64,000 nt of DNA from Synechococcus sp. CCY 0621 (GCF_019038465.1 NZ_JAFKRH010000038.1:124001-188000); one strand, 5' to 3'. Positions 1 through 9,514 are shown, numbered from the stretch's first letter. Made by a program: numbers and translations. The notes: generated by a model not told the origin, from the letters alone.

Positions 1-578
1 CGCCGCTGCCAGGGGCTCTCCGGGCCACCGTTGCTGCGCAGCTGGTGGCTCACCTGCAGCCGCCCGGGTCCCTCGAAGCGCAGCTCGGTGCGCACCTCCA
101 TGCAGCCCCCCAGCAGCGAGGCCAGCAACAGCAGCACCACCGCCACCACCACCGCGAAGCCCACAGGGGCCCGGGTGGGGCCCACCGGCGGCGGCGGCGG
201 TGGCTCGGGGCGACGACGGGAGCGCCGGCTGACGCCACCGCCGACCCCCTCGAGCGGCGTGGTGCCGGCCAGATCCGGCAGGGTGAGCGACCAGTTGCTG
301 GGACGGCGCAGCTCAGGGGCCTCCAGCACCATCAGCAGCGCCTTGGCCTGGGCGCGCAGCGTCGGGTCCTGGCAGCGCACCAGACCGCGGCAACAGGCGG
401 CGGCCTGGTCGGTGCGACCCTGGCCCATCAGGGCGGTGGCCATCAGCAGGCGCAGCTCGGCGCCGGCGGCCGTGAGCGGCGAACGCTCCTCCTGGAGGGG
501 CTCCAGCAATCGCAGCACCTGGCCGTACTCCCCACGATCCAGGGCCCGACGGGCCTCGGCCAGCGGATCCTCAGGCAT
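1..578 (-). CDS. TPR-like / DUF3153-like membrane protein (partial, 3' end off the window)
   Basis: This frame runs open from an ATG at 578 to the left edge (about 192 codons), so the C-terminus is missing. The N-terminal ~90 residues are helical and TPR-like ([20 protein letters not shown]). A basic and proline-rich stretch follows ([13 protein letters not shown]). Then comes one hydrophobic segment with valine and leucine runs ending in LLGGC, which resembles a lipobox or a membrane anchor. The sequence after the Cys ([21 protein letters not shown]) resembles the start of the cyanobacterial DUF3153 domain; that match is from memory. The start overlaps the argB stop (571-573) by eight bases, so it is probably translated from the argB transcript. 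Function is unknown. Confidence 0.7.
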   Translation of the reverse strand, partial: MPEDPLAEARRALDRGEYGQVLRLLEPLQEERSPLTAAGAELRLLMATALMGQGRTDQAAACCRGLVRCQDPTLRAQAKALLMVLEAPELRRPSNWSLTLPDLAGTTPLEGVGGGVSRRSRRRPEPPPPPPVGPTRAPVGFAVVVAVVLLLLASLLGGCMEVRTELRFEGPGRLQVSHQLRSNGGPESPWQR

Positions 579-1467
579 GCAGCAGGCCGGGGCTGCCCAC
601 CACCATGGTGCCGATGCCGGCATTGGTGAACACCTCCAGCAGCAGGGAATGGGCCACCCGGCCATCGATGATGTGGGCCGCCTTGACCCCCTGGGCCAGG
701 GCCCGGATGCAGCACTCGGTTTTGGGCGTCATCCCCCCTTCCACCACCCCGTCGGTGATCAGCTGGCGGGCCTCGGAAAGGCTGAGCTGGCGGATCAGGC
801 TGGTGGGCGCGTTGCGGTCGCGCAGGATGCCCGGGGTGTCGGTGAGCAGGATCAACTTCTCCGCCTGCAGGGCCGCGGCCAGCTCCCCGGCCACGGTGTC
901 GGCATTGATGTTGTGGGCCAGGCCATCGGCATTGGGGGCGACGCTGGAGATCACCGGGATGTAGCCACTGGCCAGCAGCGGGGAGAGCACCGAGGGGTCC
1001 ACCCGCGCCACATCCCCCACCACACCCAGGGTGCCATCGCCCATGGTGCGGGCCTGCACCAACCCGCCATCACTGCCGGAAAGGCCCACGGCCCGGCCCC
1101 CCACCCGGTTGAGGCCGTTGACGATCTGCTTGTTGACCCGGCCCACCAGCACCATCTCCACCACGTCCATGGTGTCGGGGCAGGTGACCCTCAGGCCGTC
1201 CTGGAAGCGGGGCTCGATCGCCAGTTTCTCCAGCCACTGGTTGATCTCCGGTCCGCCGCCGTGCACCACCACCGGCTGGACGCCGACGCAGGCCAGCAGG
1301 GCCAGGTCGCGGAAGACCGCATCGCGCAGGTCTTCGCGGACCATGGCGGCACCGCCGTACTTGATGACGATGCGGCGGCCGGCGAAACGCTGGATGTAGG
1401 GCAGCGCCTCACTGAGCACAGACACCCGCAGGGTGTCTTCCGAACTGATGTGCCGATCGGGACTCAA
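571..1467 (-). CDS. argB: acetylglutamate kinase
   Basis: Phosphorylates N-acetylglutamate, the second step of arginine synthesis. In cyanobacteria the enzyme is the classic target of PII, which relieves arginine inhibition. The 298-residue length is normal. The N-terminal helix ([19 protein letters not shown]) belongs to the arginine-sensitive hexameric type. [10 protein letters not shown] carries the phosphate-binding Lys and Gly-Gly, [11 protein letters not shown] is the second glycine loop, and [15 protein letters not shown] and EGGMTPK are the substrate and nucleotide motifs. It sits in a minus-strand run: its ATG overlaps the stop of the upstream DUF2854 gene (ATGA, 1464-1467), and the downstream TPR/DUF3153 gene begins inside its stop. 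Translational coupling is likely. Confidence 0.97.
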   Translation of the reverse strand: MSPDRHISSEDTLRVSVLSEALPYIQRFAGRRIVIKYGGAAMVREDLRDAVFRDLALLACVGVQPVVVHGGGPEINQWLEKLAIEPRFQDGLRVTCPDTMDVVEMVLVGRVNKQIVNGLNRVGGRAVGLSGSDGGLVQARTMGDGTLGVVGDVARVDPSVLSPLLASGYIPVISSVAPNADGLAHNINADTVAGELAAALQAEKLILLTDTPGILRDRNAPTSLIRQLSLSEARQLITDGVVEGGMTPKTECCIRALAQGVKAAHIIDGRVAHSLLLEVFTNAGIGTMVVGSPGLLHA

Positions 1468-2042
1468 GGGACGGGGGCGGCGAGGGACGGGTCGGAGCTG
1501 GCGGCTGCCGGCAGCAGGCTCAGCGTCAGTCGGCCAGGACCGGCCTGTTGCAGGTCAGCGGTCAGGCCAGGACCGAAGAAACGGCCCAGCCGGTCCTGCC
1601 GATCCTGCCAGCGCTCGAACGCCACCCCCTGGCACTCGATCGTGAGACGCAGCCCGTAGCCGCCGCTGGCCTCCAGCTCCTCAACGGCCAGCAGCTGGGG
1701 TGGGGAGTCCTCATCCCAGAGCTTGAGGGCTTCGAGGGAACTTTCCAGGTGGGCCTTCTGGCCGTAGCGCCAGCGGGTGACGTCGGCCAGCAGTTTGCGC
1801 AGCGGTTCGTTCTCAGGCAACTGACGCAGATCACGCAGTTGGGCCACGGGGGTCAGGCGTTCAGCAGGTGGCAGCTCGGAGGACTTCAGGGCCAGCCCCC
1901 CCAGCAGGATCGGCACGCCGTAGAACACGCCAGCCAGGCTGATGTTGGGGCTGTCGGTGACGTAGGCGATCGAACCGATCACGGTGAGCACGGCACCAGC
2001 CACGGTCACCAGGCTGCCGGGGGAGAGAAACGCTTGCATCAC
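1464..2042 (-). CDS. DUF2854 family membrane protein
   Basis: A 192-residue protein. Two closely spaced hydrophobic segments occupy residues ~7-50 ([21 protein letters not shown] and [17 protein letters not shown]), followed by a soluble C-terminal domain ([20 protein letters not shown]). This arrangement matches the plant and cyanobacterial DUF2854 family, recognised from memory, whose function is not established. The stop overlaps the argB start, so the two genes are probably cotranscribed. The start ATG is followed directly by a second ATG, and either could initiate. Confidence 0.85.
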   Translation of the reverse strand: MMQAFLSPGSLVTVAGAVLTVIGSIAYVTDSPNISLAGVFYGVPILLGGLALKSSELPPAERLTPVAQLRDLRQLPENEPLRKLLADVTRWRYGQKAHLESSLEALKLWDEDSPPQLLAVEELEASGGYGLRLTIECQGVAFERWQDRQDRLGRFFGPGLTADLQQAGPGRLTLSLLPAAASSDPSLAAPVP

Positions 2043-2068
2043 GCCATTGTCCAGCAGCGGGGGGCAGG

Positions 2069-2350
2069 ATGGAGCCCCCCAGGCCGCCCGCCAGCCCCAT
2101 GGCCAGCCATCCCGACCACCCGAGCGACGTGACCACCGCCAGCAGCGAGGATTCCGGCGCTGCCGGCGGCAACCCCTGGAGCGCGGCAGCGGCCCCTTCG
2201 ACGGCCGAACTGCTCGCCCAGCTGGGGGAGGACCGGCTCTGGCTGCTGCGCCAGCTGGACAGTGGCCGCTGGAGCCAGTGGCGACTCGATCTGGCGGCCC
2301 TGGAACGGGAACTGGGTCAGTTGATCGACCAGGCCGGCGAACGCCTCTGA
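2069..2350 (+). CDS. small conserved hypothetical protein
   Basis: A 93-residue protein with no domain I can name. The N-terminal half is Pro/Ala/Ser-rich and poorly ordered. The C-terminal half is amphipathic helix (STAELLAQLGEDRLWLLRQL, LDLAALERELGQLIDQAGERL). A second in-frame ATG at 2099 (MASHPDHPS) could be the true start. It lies divergently from the DUF2854 gene with about 26 bases between them, and it converges on ssb. The regular helical pattern and acidic/hydrophobic periodicity argue that it is real. Confidence 0.6.
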   Translation: MEPPRPPASPMASHPDHPSDVTTASSEDSGAAGGNPWSAAAAPSTAELLAQLGEDRLWLLRQLDSGRWSQWRLDLAALERELGQLIDQAGERL

Positions 2351-2363
2351 ACCAGGCTCCGCA

Positions 2364-2897
2364 TCAGAAGGGAATGTCGTCGTCATCGTCGCCCAGGGGC
2401 ACCAGCGGGGAGGTGTCCCACACCGGTGCTGCCGCCTCGGCCGGGGCAACGCTGGCGGGGCGCGATGGCGCCGGTGCCGGTGCCGGTGCCGGAGCCCGGC
2501 GCGGCGCTGGGGTCGGTGGGCCGGCGGCTGGACGGGGCGCCGGCTGGGGGGCAGGAGCTGGAGCCTGGCTCTGGGCCTGGGGGACAGCCGCGCCGGGGCT
2601 GAGGGGATGGAGCCGCGCCAGGGTGAACTCGGCCCGCTTCTCCTTGACCCCGTCCTGCCGGGTGACGGTGTTCATGCGCAGCCGCCCCTCGAGGACAAGC
2701 CGCTGACCCACCTGAACCCTGTTCTGCAGATCCTGGGCGAGATTTCCCCAGCCCACCACCTTCAGCTGGCCCGGGGGATCATCGGGCCGCAGACCCTCGA
2801 TCTGCACGGCCATTTCAGCCACCGGCGTCTGGTTGTCCTGGGTGTAACGCACCTGGGGCGCCTCCAGGACCTCCACCTCCAGCAAGCAGTGATTCAC
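2364..2897 (-). CDS. ssb: single-stranded DNA-binding protein
   Basis: A 177-residue protein with an OB fold at residues ~1-105, then an Ala/Pro-rich linker and an acidic tail ending DDDDDIPF, the standard C-terminal tip that recruits replication and repair partners. The GTG at 2897 was chosen because NHCLLEVEVLEAPQVRYTQ matches the N-terminus of cyanobacterial SSB proteins. A longer reading frame to 3110 gives low-complexity sequence and would overlap cobK. The linker contains an alternating Ala-Pro run encoded by a hexanucleotide repeat. It is transcribed divergently from cobK with ~29 bases between the two starts. Confidence 0.92.
   Translation of the reverse strand: MNHCLLEVEVLEAPQVRYTQDNQTPVAEMAVQIEGLRPDDPPGQLKVVGWGNLAQDLQNRVQVGQRLVLEGRLRMNTVTRQDGVKEKRAEFTLARLHPLSPGAAVPQAQSQAPAPAPQPAPRPAAGPPTPAPRRAPAPAPAPAPSRPASVAPAEAAAPVWDTSPLVPLGDDDDDIPF
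2470..2493. repeat. GCCGGT hexanucleotide tandem repeat inside ssb
   Basis: Three perfect GCCGGT units and a fourth near-copy (GCCGGA). On the minus strand this encodes an Ala-Pro alternation in the flexible SSB linker. The tract is in frame and could change length by whole dipeptides without disrupting the OB fold or the acidic tip. Confidence 0.9.
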
Positions 2898-2926
2898 GCC
2901 GGCACCAACAGAACGGAGGCACCATC

Positions 2927-3733
2927 CTGAAGCATCCTCCCCACGGCGGCAGGATCTGGCTGATCGCCGGCACCGGGGAGGGGCCCCCGCTGGCGCAGCA
3001 GCTGCTGGCTGGGGGCTGGCGTCTGAAGGTGTCCGTGGTGAGCCGCGCCGCATCCCTGGCCTATGGCCCCCACCCCCACCAGGAGCTGGCGGTGGGGGCG
3101 ATCGGTGCATCAGAGGGGCCGGAGGCGGGGGTTGCCGCCGAACTGGTCGAGGCCCGACGCCGGGGCGAGCCCTACACCTGGGTGATCGACGCCACCCACC
3201 CCTTCGCCACCCGCATCAGCGCCGCCCTCGCCCTCACCTGCACCGCCCAGGGGCAGCCGCTGTTGCGGCTGAAGCGCCCCGATCTCAGCGGCGCCGGCGC
3301 GGTGGTTCTTGGCGATCTGGCCTGTCTCGGCACCCACTGCCGGCCCGGCGAGCGCTTGCTGCTGGCCATCGGCGCCCGCCGCCTGGGCGAGGCCGTGGCG
3401 GCCGCGCCGCAGGCCCTGCACCACGCCCGCCTGCTGCCCCACGGCGAGGCCCTGGCGCTGGCCCTGGCCTCCGGGATCCCGGCCCAGCGGCTGGCGCCGC
3501 TGCGGCCCAGCGGCGACGGCCGCATCGAGCGGGCCCTTTGCCGTCACTGGGCCATCGACGCGGTGCTCTGCCGCCGCTCCGGCGGCGCCAACGAAGCCCA
3601 GTGGCACCGGATCTGCGCCGAACTGGGCCTGCGCCTGCTGCTGCTGGAGCGCCCCCCCGAGCCCGGCCAGGCCGAAGCCCTGCCGTTGCGGCAACTGCTG
3701 CAACGCCTGGGCCAGAGTGGCCCCCATGGCTGA
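2927..3733 (+). CDS. cobK: precorrin-6A reductase (CobK/CbiJ), probable CTG start
   Basis: NAD(P)H-dependent reduction in the corrin ring pathway to cobalamin. IWLIAGTGEGPPLAQQLL near the N-terminus is the Rossmann nucleotide loop. DATHPFATRISAAL is the signature CobK motif, and CRRSGGANE is near the C-terminus. The conserved N-terminus lies upstream of the first in-frame GTG (3029), and no in-frame ATG, GTG or TTG precedes it near the gene. A GGAGG at 2915-2919 sits seven bases before a CTG at 2927, so I place the start there. The end overlaps the cutA start by eight bases. cobO at 24.7 kb belongs to the same pathway. Confidence 0.85.
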   Translation: MKHPPHGGRIWLIAGTGEGPPLAQQLLAGGWRLKVSVVSRAASLAYGPHPHQELAVGAIGASEGPEAGVAAELVEARRRGEPYTWVIDATHPFATRISAALALTCTAQGQPLLRLKRPDLSGAGAVVLGDLACLGTHCRPGERLLLAIGARRLGEAVAAAPQALHHARLLPHGEALALALASGIPAQRLAPLRPSGDGRIERALCRHWAIDAVLCRRSGGANEAQWHRICAELGLRLLLLERPPEPGQAEALPLRQLLQRLGQSGPHG

Positions 3734-4115
3734 TCCCGCCCCCATCCCCGTGAGCCTGGTGCTCACCACCGAAGCCGACCGGGAGCGGGCCGAGGGCCTG
3801 GCCCTGGCCTTGCTGGAGCGGGGCCTGGTGGCCTGCGCCAGCCTGCACCCGGTGGTATCGCTCTACCGCTGGCAGGGGCAGCTGGAGCGGAGCGAGGAGG
3901 TGCAGCTGCTGCTCAAGACGAACCCCGGGAACCTGGAGGCGCTGCGCCGCAGCCTGGGGGAGCTGCACAGCTACGACACACCGGAGTGGATCCACTGGCA
4001 GGCCAGCAGCGATGGCCCCTATGGCCGTTGGTTGCTGGAGCCGCTGCCGCTCAGCCCAGGTGGCGAGCCACCAGCTCCGGCAGGGACGCCTGGGGACGGG
4101 GACCCAGCTGGGTGA
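3726..4115 (+). CDS. cutA: CutA1-family divalent-cation tolerance protein
   Basis: A 129-residue protein of the small trimeric CutA family. Family motifs are in order: VSLVLTTEADRERAEGLALA, GLVACASLHPVVSLYRWQGQ, EEVQLLLKTN and HSYDTPEWIHW. The last ~20 residues (PLSPGGEPPAPAGTPGDG) form a Gly/Pro-rich tail beyond the usual CutA end. They arise from reading into the 3' end of the convergent kinase gene, with an overlap of 65 bases. The ATG lies inside the end of cobK. CutA proteins were linked to copper tolerance in E. coli; the role in cyanobacteria is not settled. Confidence 0.9.
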   Translation: MADPAPIPVSLVLTTEADRERAEGLALALLERGLVACASLHPVVSLYRWQGQLERSEEVQLLLKTNPGNLEALRRSLGELHSYDTPEWIHWQASSDGPYGRWLLEPLPLSPGGEPPAPAGTPGDGDPAG

Positions 4116-5049
4116 CCACCTGGCCGGCGCAGAGGGAACCGAGCTGACCGCAGCGCTCCAGGCTCTCCCCCCTGGTGTGGCCGTAGAGGAAACCGGCGGC
4201 GTAGAGATCGCCGGCGCCGGTGGTGTCGACCAAAGGGCCGAGGCGGTACGGGTCGATCGCCAGGGTGGTGTCGCCGCTCAGCAGCAGGGAGCCCCGCTCG
4301 CTGCGGGTGAGGGCCGCCAGCTTGCAGCGGCCCCGCACCTGATCGGCGGCCGCTTCGAAGCTGTCGCTCTCGTACAGGGAGGTGATCTCCGTCTCATTGG
4401 CGAACAGCACATCGACATGGCCATCGACCAGCTCCTGGAAGCTCTGGCGGTGGCGCTCGACGCAGAAGGCATCGGAGAGGGACAGGGCCACCTCGCCGCC
4501 GCTGGCGCGCATCACCTCGGCGGCCGCGATGAAGGCGCGCTTGGCTTCCTCGCTGTCCCAGAGGTAGCCCTCCAGGTACAGCACCTTGGCCTGGCGCACC
4601 ATGTCCAGGTCGAGGTCGGCGGGATCCAGACCCACCGACGCCCCCAGGTAGGTGCACATGGTGCGCTGGGCATCCGGGGTGACCAGGATCAGACAGCGGG
4701 CCGTGGAGGGTCCGCTGCTGGCCGGTGGCGTTTCAAACCGGGCCCCCACGGCGCGGATGTCGTGGGCGAAGATCGCCCCGAGCTGGTCGTCCCTGACCCG
4801 GCCGATGAACCCCGCCTGGCCGCCCAGCTGGGCGATGCCGGCCAGGGTGTTGGCCGCCGATCCGCCGGAGGTTTCAAGCCCGGCGCCGACGCTGGCGTAG
4901 AGCCGCTCCGCCTGGGATTCATCCACCAGGGCCATGGTGCCCTTGGTGAGGCCGTGGGCCTCGAGAAAGGCGTCATCGGCCTGGACGAGGACATCGACGA
5001 TGGCGTTACCGATGCCGACGACGTCGAAACGCTTGGAGGAACTGATCAA
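4051..5049 (-). CDS. PfkB-family sugar/nucleoside kinase (adenosine-kinase-like)
   Basis: About 332 residues of ribokinase fold. FDVVGIGNAIVDVLVQ opens the domain. SGGSAANTLAGIAQLGG is the PfkB signature 1 region, and VDTTGAGDLYAAGFLYG is signature 2 with the catalytic Asp and anion hole. The specificity within the family (adenosine or another nucleoside/sugar) cannot be fixed from motifs. No ATG lies near the conserved N-terminus, and a TTG at 5049 gives LISSSKRFDVVGIG. It follows purA on the same strand after 35 bases. The 3' end overlaps the convergent cutA. Confidence 0.85.
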   Translation of the reverse strand: MISSSKRFDVVGIGNAIVDVLVQADDAFLEAHGLTKGTMALVDESQAERLYASVGAGLETSGGSAANTLAGIAQLGGQAGFIGRVRDDQLGAIFAHDIRAVGARFETPPASSGPSTARCLILVTPDAQRTMCTYLGASVGLDPADLDLDMVRQAKVLYLEGYLWDSEEAKRAFIAAAEVMRASGGEVALSLSDAFCVERHRQSFQELVDGHVDVLFANETEITSLYESDSFEAAADQVRGRCKLAALTRSERGSLLLSGDTTLAIDPYRLGPLVDTTGAGDLYAAGFLYGHTRGESLERCGQLGSLCAGQVVTQLGPRPQASLPELVARHLG

Positions 5050-5084
5050 AGGGAAGGACGACAGGGGGACGGCTGGGACCGGGC

Positions 5085-6404
5085 TCAGACGCTGAGCAGG
5101 GCGCGCTTGGGGCCGTGGATCGGATCCTCGACCACGATCGTCTGATCCCGTTGGGCGCCGAGGGACACGATGGCGATCGGCACCTCCATCAGCTCGGCCA
5201 GGAAGCGCAGATAGGCCATGGCGGTGGGGGGGAGATCCTCCAGGGCACGGCAATCGGCCGTGGAGCACTGCCAGCCCGGCAGGCTCTTGAACACCGGCCG
5301 GCAGCGGGCGAATTCGTCGGAGCTGCTGGGGAAGTGGTCGATGCGGCGGCCATCGAGTTCGTAGGCCACGCACACCTGGATCTCGTCCAGCTCATCGAGC
5401 ACGTCGAGCTTGGTGATCGCCAGGCAGTCAAGGCCGTTGACCTGGACCGCATAACGGCCGATCACCCCGTCGAACCACCCGCAACGGCGACGGCGGCCGG
5501 TGGTGGTGCCGAACTCCCCGCCGCGGTCGCAGAGGTGGTCGTTGAGGCTGCCCTCCAGTTCGGTGGGGAAGGGGCCTTCGCCCACCCGGGTGGTGTAGGC
5601 CTTGGCCACGCCGATCACCCGGTCGATCAGGGTGGGGCCCACGCCGGCGCCGATGCAGGCGCCGCCCGACACGGGGTTGGAGGAGGTGACGTAGGGGTAG
5701 GTGCCGTGGTCGAGATCCAGCAGGGTGCCCTGGGCGCCCTCAAAGAGGATGTTCTTGCGGGCCCGGGCCGCCTCGTGAATGGTGCGGGTGCAATCCACCA
5801 CGTGGGGGGCCAGCCGGCGGCCGTAGGCGGCGTACTCCTCGATCACCGCGTCGGCATCCAGGGCGGGGATCCCGTAAACCTTCTCGAGCAGGTCGTTCTT
5901 CTCGGCGAGGGGGCCAAGCAGGCGATCGCGCAGGCAGTCCGGATCGAGCAGGTCGATCACCCGGATGCCATTGCGCTGGGATTTGTCGGCATAGGTGGGG
6001 CCGATGCCCCGCCCGGTCGTGCCGATGCGGCGGTCGCCCCGGCGCTGCTCCATCGCCAGGTCGAGCAGCCGGTGGTACGGCATCGTGACGTGGGCGGTGG
6101 AGGCGAGCTTCAGCCCGGAGACGTCGATCTCCAGCTCCAGCAGGGTGTCGATCTCGCCCAGCATCACCTTGGGATCCACCACCGTGCCCGATCCGATCAG
6201 GCAGATGGTGTCCGGATACAGGATCCCGGAGGGGATCAGGTGCAGCTTGAGGACCCGGTCCTCGACAACGATGGTGTGACCGGCGTTGACCCCGCCCTGA
6301 TAGCGGACCACGACATCGGCGGAGCGACTCAGCAGATCGGTGATCTTGCCTTTCCCTTCGTCACCCCATTGCGCACCGATGACGACAACATTGGCCAAGG
6401 ACAC
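5085..6404 (-). CDS. purA: adenylosuccinate synthetase
   Basis: Converts IMP and aspartate to adenylosuccinate with GTP, the committed step to AMP. At 439 residues it is a normal length. [20 protein letters not shown] contains the GTP P-loop and catalytic Asp, [11 protein letters not shown] carries the catalytic His, and [14 protein letters not shown] and [12 protein letters not shown] are the IMP and aspartate loops. It belongs to the minus-strand run proS, psb27, purA, kinase. The purA-kinase order suggests a shared role in adenine nucleotide supply, if the kinase uses adenosine. Confidence 0.98.
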   Translation of the reverse strand: MSLANVVVIGAQWGDEGKGKITDLLSRSADVVVRYQGGVNAGHTIVVEDRVLKLHLIPSGILYPDTICLIGSGTVVDPKVMLGEIDTLLELEIDVSGLKLASTAHVTMPYHRLLDLAMEQRRGDRRIGTTGRGIGPTYADKSQRNGIRVIDLLDPDCLRDRLLGPLAEKNDLLEKVYGIPALDADAVIEEYAAYGRRLAPHVVDCTRTIHEAARARKNILFEGAQGTLLDLDHGTYPYVTSSNPVSGGACIGAGVGPTLIDRVIGVAKAYTTRVGEGPFPTELEGSLNDHLCDRGGEFGTTTGRRRRCGWFDGVIGRYAVQVNGLDCLAITKLDVLDELDEIQVCVAYELDGRRIDHFPSSSDEFARCRPVFKSLPGWQCSTADCRALEDLPPTAMAYLRFLAELMEVPIAIVSLGAQRDQTIVVEDPIHGPKRALLSV

Positions 6405-6472
6405 AGCGGCCCGAAGCCGCTTCTAAGCACAAGGGGAGAGCTTCTCAGATCGGGGTCCCCTTCGTCAAAGGT

Positions 6473-6886
6473 TCAGGCCCCGCGCACCGCGGACGCTTCA
6501 GCTTTCTTGAGCTCCTTTTCCAGCCGGCTGCGCAGCGCCTCCGGCAGGGGGCGGTTGGCGTAACCGGCGTAGTGGGCCGCCAGGGAATTCACCGCGGTCT
6601 GCATGGTGGTGAAGGAAGCCAGGCCGTGGATGTCCTGGCGGGGCCGGTAAAGGGCGGTGTAGCCGTTGATCAGCTGCCGGGCCTGCAGCTCCGCCTCCTG
6701 GTGGCCGGGGTCTTCCTGGGGCAGGGCGATGGTGGTCAGCAGGGTCTGGGCCACGCTGACGGTGTCATCGACATAGTTGCCGCTGAGGCCGGCGGTGGCC
6801 TGGCTGCAACCGCTCAGTCCAAGACAGAGACACAGGCCGAGGGCCAGAAAGGGACGGAGCAGGCTGCGGCGCAGAAAGGCGACCAA
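6473..6886 (-). CDS. psb27: photosystem II assembly lipoprotein Psb27
   Basis: A lumenal lipoprotein that binds CP43 during assembly and repair of photosystem II before the manganese cluster forms. The N-terminus is a lipoprotein signal (basic RRSLLRP, hydrophobic LALGLCLCLGLSGC, Cys as +1). The mature part GNYVDDTVSVAQTLLTTIAL and the following four-helix pattern are typical Psb27. A TTG at 6886 is the best start; an in-frame extension upstream reads into the end of proS. Length is ~137 residues, normal for the family. Confidence 0.93.
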   Translation of the reverse strand: MVAFLRRSLLRPFLALGLCLCLGLSGCSQATAGLSGNYVDDTVSVAQTLLTTIALPQEDPGHQEAELQARQLINGYTALYRPRQDIHGLASFTTMQTAVNSLAAHYAGYANRPLPEALRSRLEKELKKAEASAVRGA

Positions 6887-6911
6887 GGGAGGAACGGCGT
6901 CTGGCGAAATC

Positions 6912-8702
6912 CTACGGGGATGCACCCGGCAGCCCGCGCAGGTGCTCGAGGGCGGCGTCGGCGCCCAGCTCCCGCTTGCCCGTGTCGCCGCTGCGGTCGA
7001 CCAGCTCCACCTTGCGCTCCGCAGCGCCACGGCCCACCACCAGCCGCCAGGGGATACCGATCAGGTCGGCGTCCTTGAACTTGACCCCGGCCCGCTCGGG
7101 GCGGTCATCGAGCAGCACGTCGATGCCGGCCTGCAGCAGCTGGCCGTAGAGCTCCTCGGCCAGGGCCACCTGCACCGGGTCCTGACTGCTGGCGATCACG
7201 ATGATCACCGTGTAGGGCGCGATCGCCACGGGCCAGCGGATCCCGTCGGCGTCGTGGTGCTGCTCGACGGCGGCCTGGGCCAGCCGGGAAACGCCGATGC
7301 CGTAGCAGCCCATCCACAGGGGCTCCTCGCTGCCGGCCTCGTTGGTGAAGCGGGCCTCCAGGGCTTCGGAGTACTTCCGGCCCAGCTGGAAGATGTGACC
7401 CACCTCGATGCCCCGGGCCGCCTCCAGCCGCTGGGACGGGTCGTGCAGGCAGCGGTCTCCCGGCTGGGCCGCCCGCAGGTCCACCACCTCAGGGACCGGG
7501 CAGAGCTCACCCCAGCGCGCGCCCACCAGGTGCTCATCGCTGCGGTTGGCCCCACAGACAAAGGCCTCCAGATCGGCGGCGGAGGGATCCGCCAGGCGCA
7601 GCAGTGGCACCTCCGCAAGGCGCTTCTCGCCCTGGCGCAGGGCCGGATCCTCCAGATGGGGACCAAGGAAGCCGAAGGGCACGGTGTCCCAGAGATGGTC
7701 GGCCAGCAACGGCACGATCTCCAGCAGGGCGCCGGCGTCGGCACAGCGGGCCGTCACGGCATTGGCCAGCTTGACGTCGTTGAGCTGCTGGTCGCCGCGC
7801 AGGCACACCAGCACCCCCCGCGGGGGCGCCGCCGCGAACCGGGCCAGCAGCAGCAGCACCTTCAGCGTCTGGGTGGCGTCGAAGCCATGGGCGGTGCAGA
7901 GGTCTTCGATGCTCTTCTGGGCAGGCGTGGCCAGGGGATGGCAGGCGCTGACCTCCAGGGGGACCGCCGCAGCCGGCAGGGAGACGGCCCGTTCCTGGTT
8001 GGCGGCGTAACGGCCATCGGGACTGGCCAGGATGAGGTCCTCGCCGGCCTCGGCGGTGACCATGAACTCCTGACTGGCGGAGCCACCGATGGCGCCGCTG
8101 TCCGCCTCCACCGCCACGGCCCGCAGGCCGCAACGCTCGAAAATGCGCCGGTAGGCGCCGTCCATGGCGGCATAGGTCCGCCGCAGGCAGGCCTCGTCAG
8201 CATGGAATGAGTAAGCGTCCTTCATGATGAATTCGCGCCCCCGCATCAGGCCGAAACGGGGCCGGATCTCATCGCGGAACTTGGTCTGGATCTGATACAG
8301 GCAGACCGGCAGCTGGCGGTAGGAGCGCAGCAGGTCGGCCGCCAGCTCGGTGACCACCTCCTCATGGGTGGGGCCGAGCCCGAGGGAGCGCTCCTGGCGA
8401 TCGACCAGGTGGAACATGATCCCCTCCCCGGCGGTGTAGCCATCCCAGCGGCCACTGCGGCGCCAGAGGTCGGCGGGCTGCAGCTGGGGCAGCAGGGTTT
8501 CGAGGGCGTCGACGGCGGCCATCTCCTCGCGAACGATGGCGGAGACCTTCTGGAGCACCCGCCAGAGCAGGGGCAGGTAGGCAAAGATTCCCGGCGCCAG
8601 GCGGCGCATGTAGCCCGCCCGGAGCAGCAGCTTGTGGGAGGTGATCTCAGCTTCGGCCGGGTCGTCCCGAAGCGTCACCAGCATCAGGCGGGAGACGCGC
8701 AT
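6912..8702 (-). CDS. proS: prolyl-tRNA synthetase
   Basis: A 596-residue class II synthetase of the bacterial type. Motif 1 lies around APGIFAYLPLLWRVLQK. Motif 2 lies in FRDEIRPRFGLMRGREFIMKD, and motif 3 near MGCYGIGVSRLAQA. An insertion (editing) domain lies between motifs 2 and 3, and a C-terminal anticodon-binding domain contains VIIVIASSQDPVQV. The start ATG precedes RVSRLMLVTLRDDPAE. It is the first gene of the minus-strand run, and psb27 starts 26 bases downstream. Confidence 0.98.
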   Translation of the reverse strand: MRVSRLMLVTLRDDPAEAEITSHKLLLRAGYMRRLAPGIFAYLPLLWRVLQKVSAIVREEMAAVDALETLLPQLQPADLWRRSGRWDGYTAGEGIMFHLVDRQERSLGLGPTHEEVVTELAADLLRSYRQLPVCLYQIQTKFRDEIRPRFGLMRGREFIMKDAYSFHADEACLRRTYAAMDGAYRRIFERCGLRAVAVEADSGAIGGSASQEFMVTAEAGEDLILASPDGRYAANQERAVSLPAAAVPLEVSACHPLATPAQKSIEDLCTAHGFDATQTLKVLLLLARFAAAPPRGVLVCLRGDQQLNDVKLANAVTARCADAGALLEIVPLLADHLWDTVPFGFLGPHLEDPALRQGEKRLAEVPLLRLADPSAADLEAFVCGANRSDEHLVGARWGELCPVPEVVDLRAAQPGDRCLHDPSQRLEAARGIEVGHIFQLGRKYSEALEARFTNEAGSEEPLWMGCYGIGVSRLAQAAVEQHHDADGIRWPVAIAPYTVIIVIASSQDPVQVALAEELYGQLLQAGIDVLLDDRPERAGVKFKDADLIGIPWRLVVGRGAAERKVELVDRSGDTGKRELGADAALEHLRGLPGASP

Positions 8703-8835
8703 GGGGAAAGTCCGGCTCGGCGCTGGACGCTATCACCGCAGACCCGCTGAGCCTGGCGCTGCGGGGGTGAAGAGTGAGTCGCCGCAACGGCCTTAGCCCC
8801 GGGACAGGGCCAGCCTTGAGCCAAAAACTCTGCTA

Positions 8836-9396
8836 ATGTCAGCCGCTAGTCCAGTGCGTCCAACACCAGTCTCAATGCTCGCTCACCCTGCCCAGACCGG
8901 CTCGTCCATGGCCGGTCCCACTGCTTCGGGGGCTCTGACTGCTTCGGTGGCTCGTTCAGAGGCCCTTGCGCAGACTCCGCCCCTGGCGTTGCAAGGTGAG
9001 CCCGGCGCCGACGCCGAGACCCTGATTGGCATTGATGAGGTGCAGCGTTCCCTGAACCGGTCCCGAGCCTCGGTGTATCGCTACACCAACACCGATCCCC
9101 GCAATCTCAACCCCCCCTTCAATCCCCGCAAACTCAACCCCGAGTACCGCAGCGACCAGAAGGAGCCCCTCGTTTTCCACCCCCACGAAGTTGCCCGGTT
9201 CGCCCGCGATGTGCTGCGCATCAAGGAGGTGACGGTGGAGGTGCTCAACTCCCCCTCCACCGCCACCCAGCAGTTGCTGGCTTCGATCCTGGAGGAGCTG
9301 CGGGCGATCCGCGTCCGGCTGGATGGAGCCGATGCCCACCCCGCCGACCTCCACCTGCACCGTCAGCAGCACTCCCAGTCACGGCCCGCGGCCTGA
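8836..9396 (+). CDS. conserved hypothetical protein with a possible helix-turn-helix core
   Basis: A 186-residue protein. The first ~60 residues are Ala/Ser/Thr-rich and look disordered; internal ATGs at residues ~14 and ~25 are alternative starts. The ordered core begins at ETLIGIDEVQRSLNRSRASV and resembles a helix-turn-helix in which VQRSLNRSRASVYRYTN would be the recognition region. It continues with EPLVFHPHEVARFARDVLRI, and ends in a helical stretch (TQQLLASILEELRAIRVRL). A DNA-binding role is inference. It is divergent from proS across 133 bases in which I see no convincing sigma-70 promoter. Confidence 0.7.
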   Translation: MSAASPVRPTPVSMLAHPAQTGSSMAGPTASGALTASVARSEALAQTPPLALQGEPGADAETLIGIDEVQRSLNRSRASVYRYTNTDPRNLNPPFNPRKLNPEYRSDQKEPLVFHPHEVARFARDVLRIKEVTVEVLNSPSTATQQLLASILEELRAIRVRLDGADAHPADLHLHRQQHSQSRPAA

Positions 9397-9514
9397 GTGC
9401 CGCAACCCTGTCCGAAAGCGCCGGCGGGGGGCCGATCGGGCCGATCGGTGTCAGAATCACCCAAACCACCCTTCTTTCCCGTCAAGTGCACCGGTCCTTC
9501 CGCTGCACGACCGC

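Noticed and set aside
8703-8835. Promoter for the gene at 8836 (TTGAGC followed by GCTAAT)
   Set aside because: The spacing is about 10 bases instead of 16-18, so it is not a convincing sigma-70 promoter.
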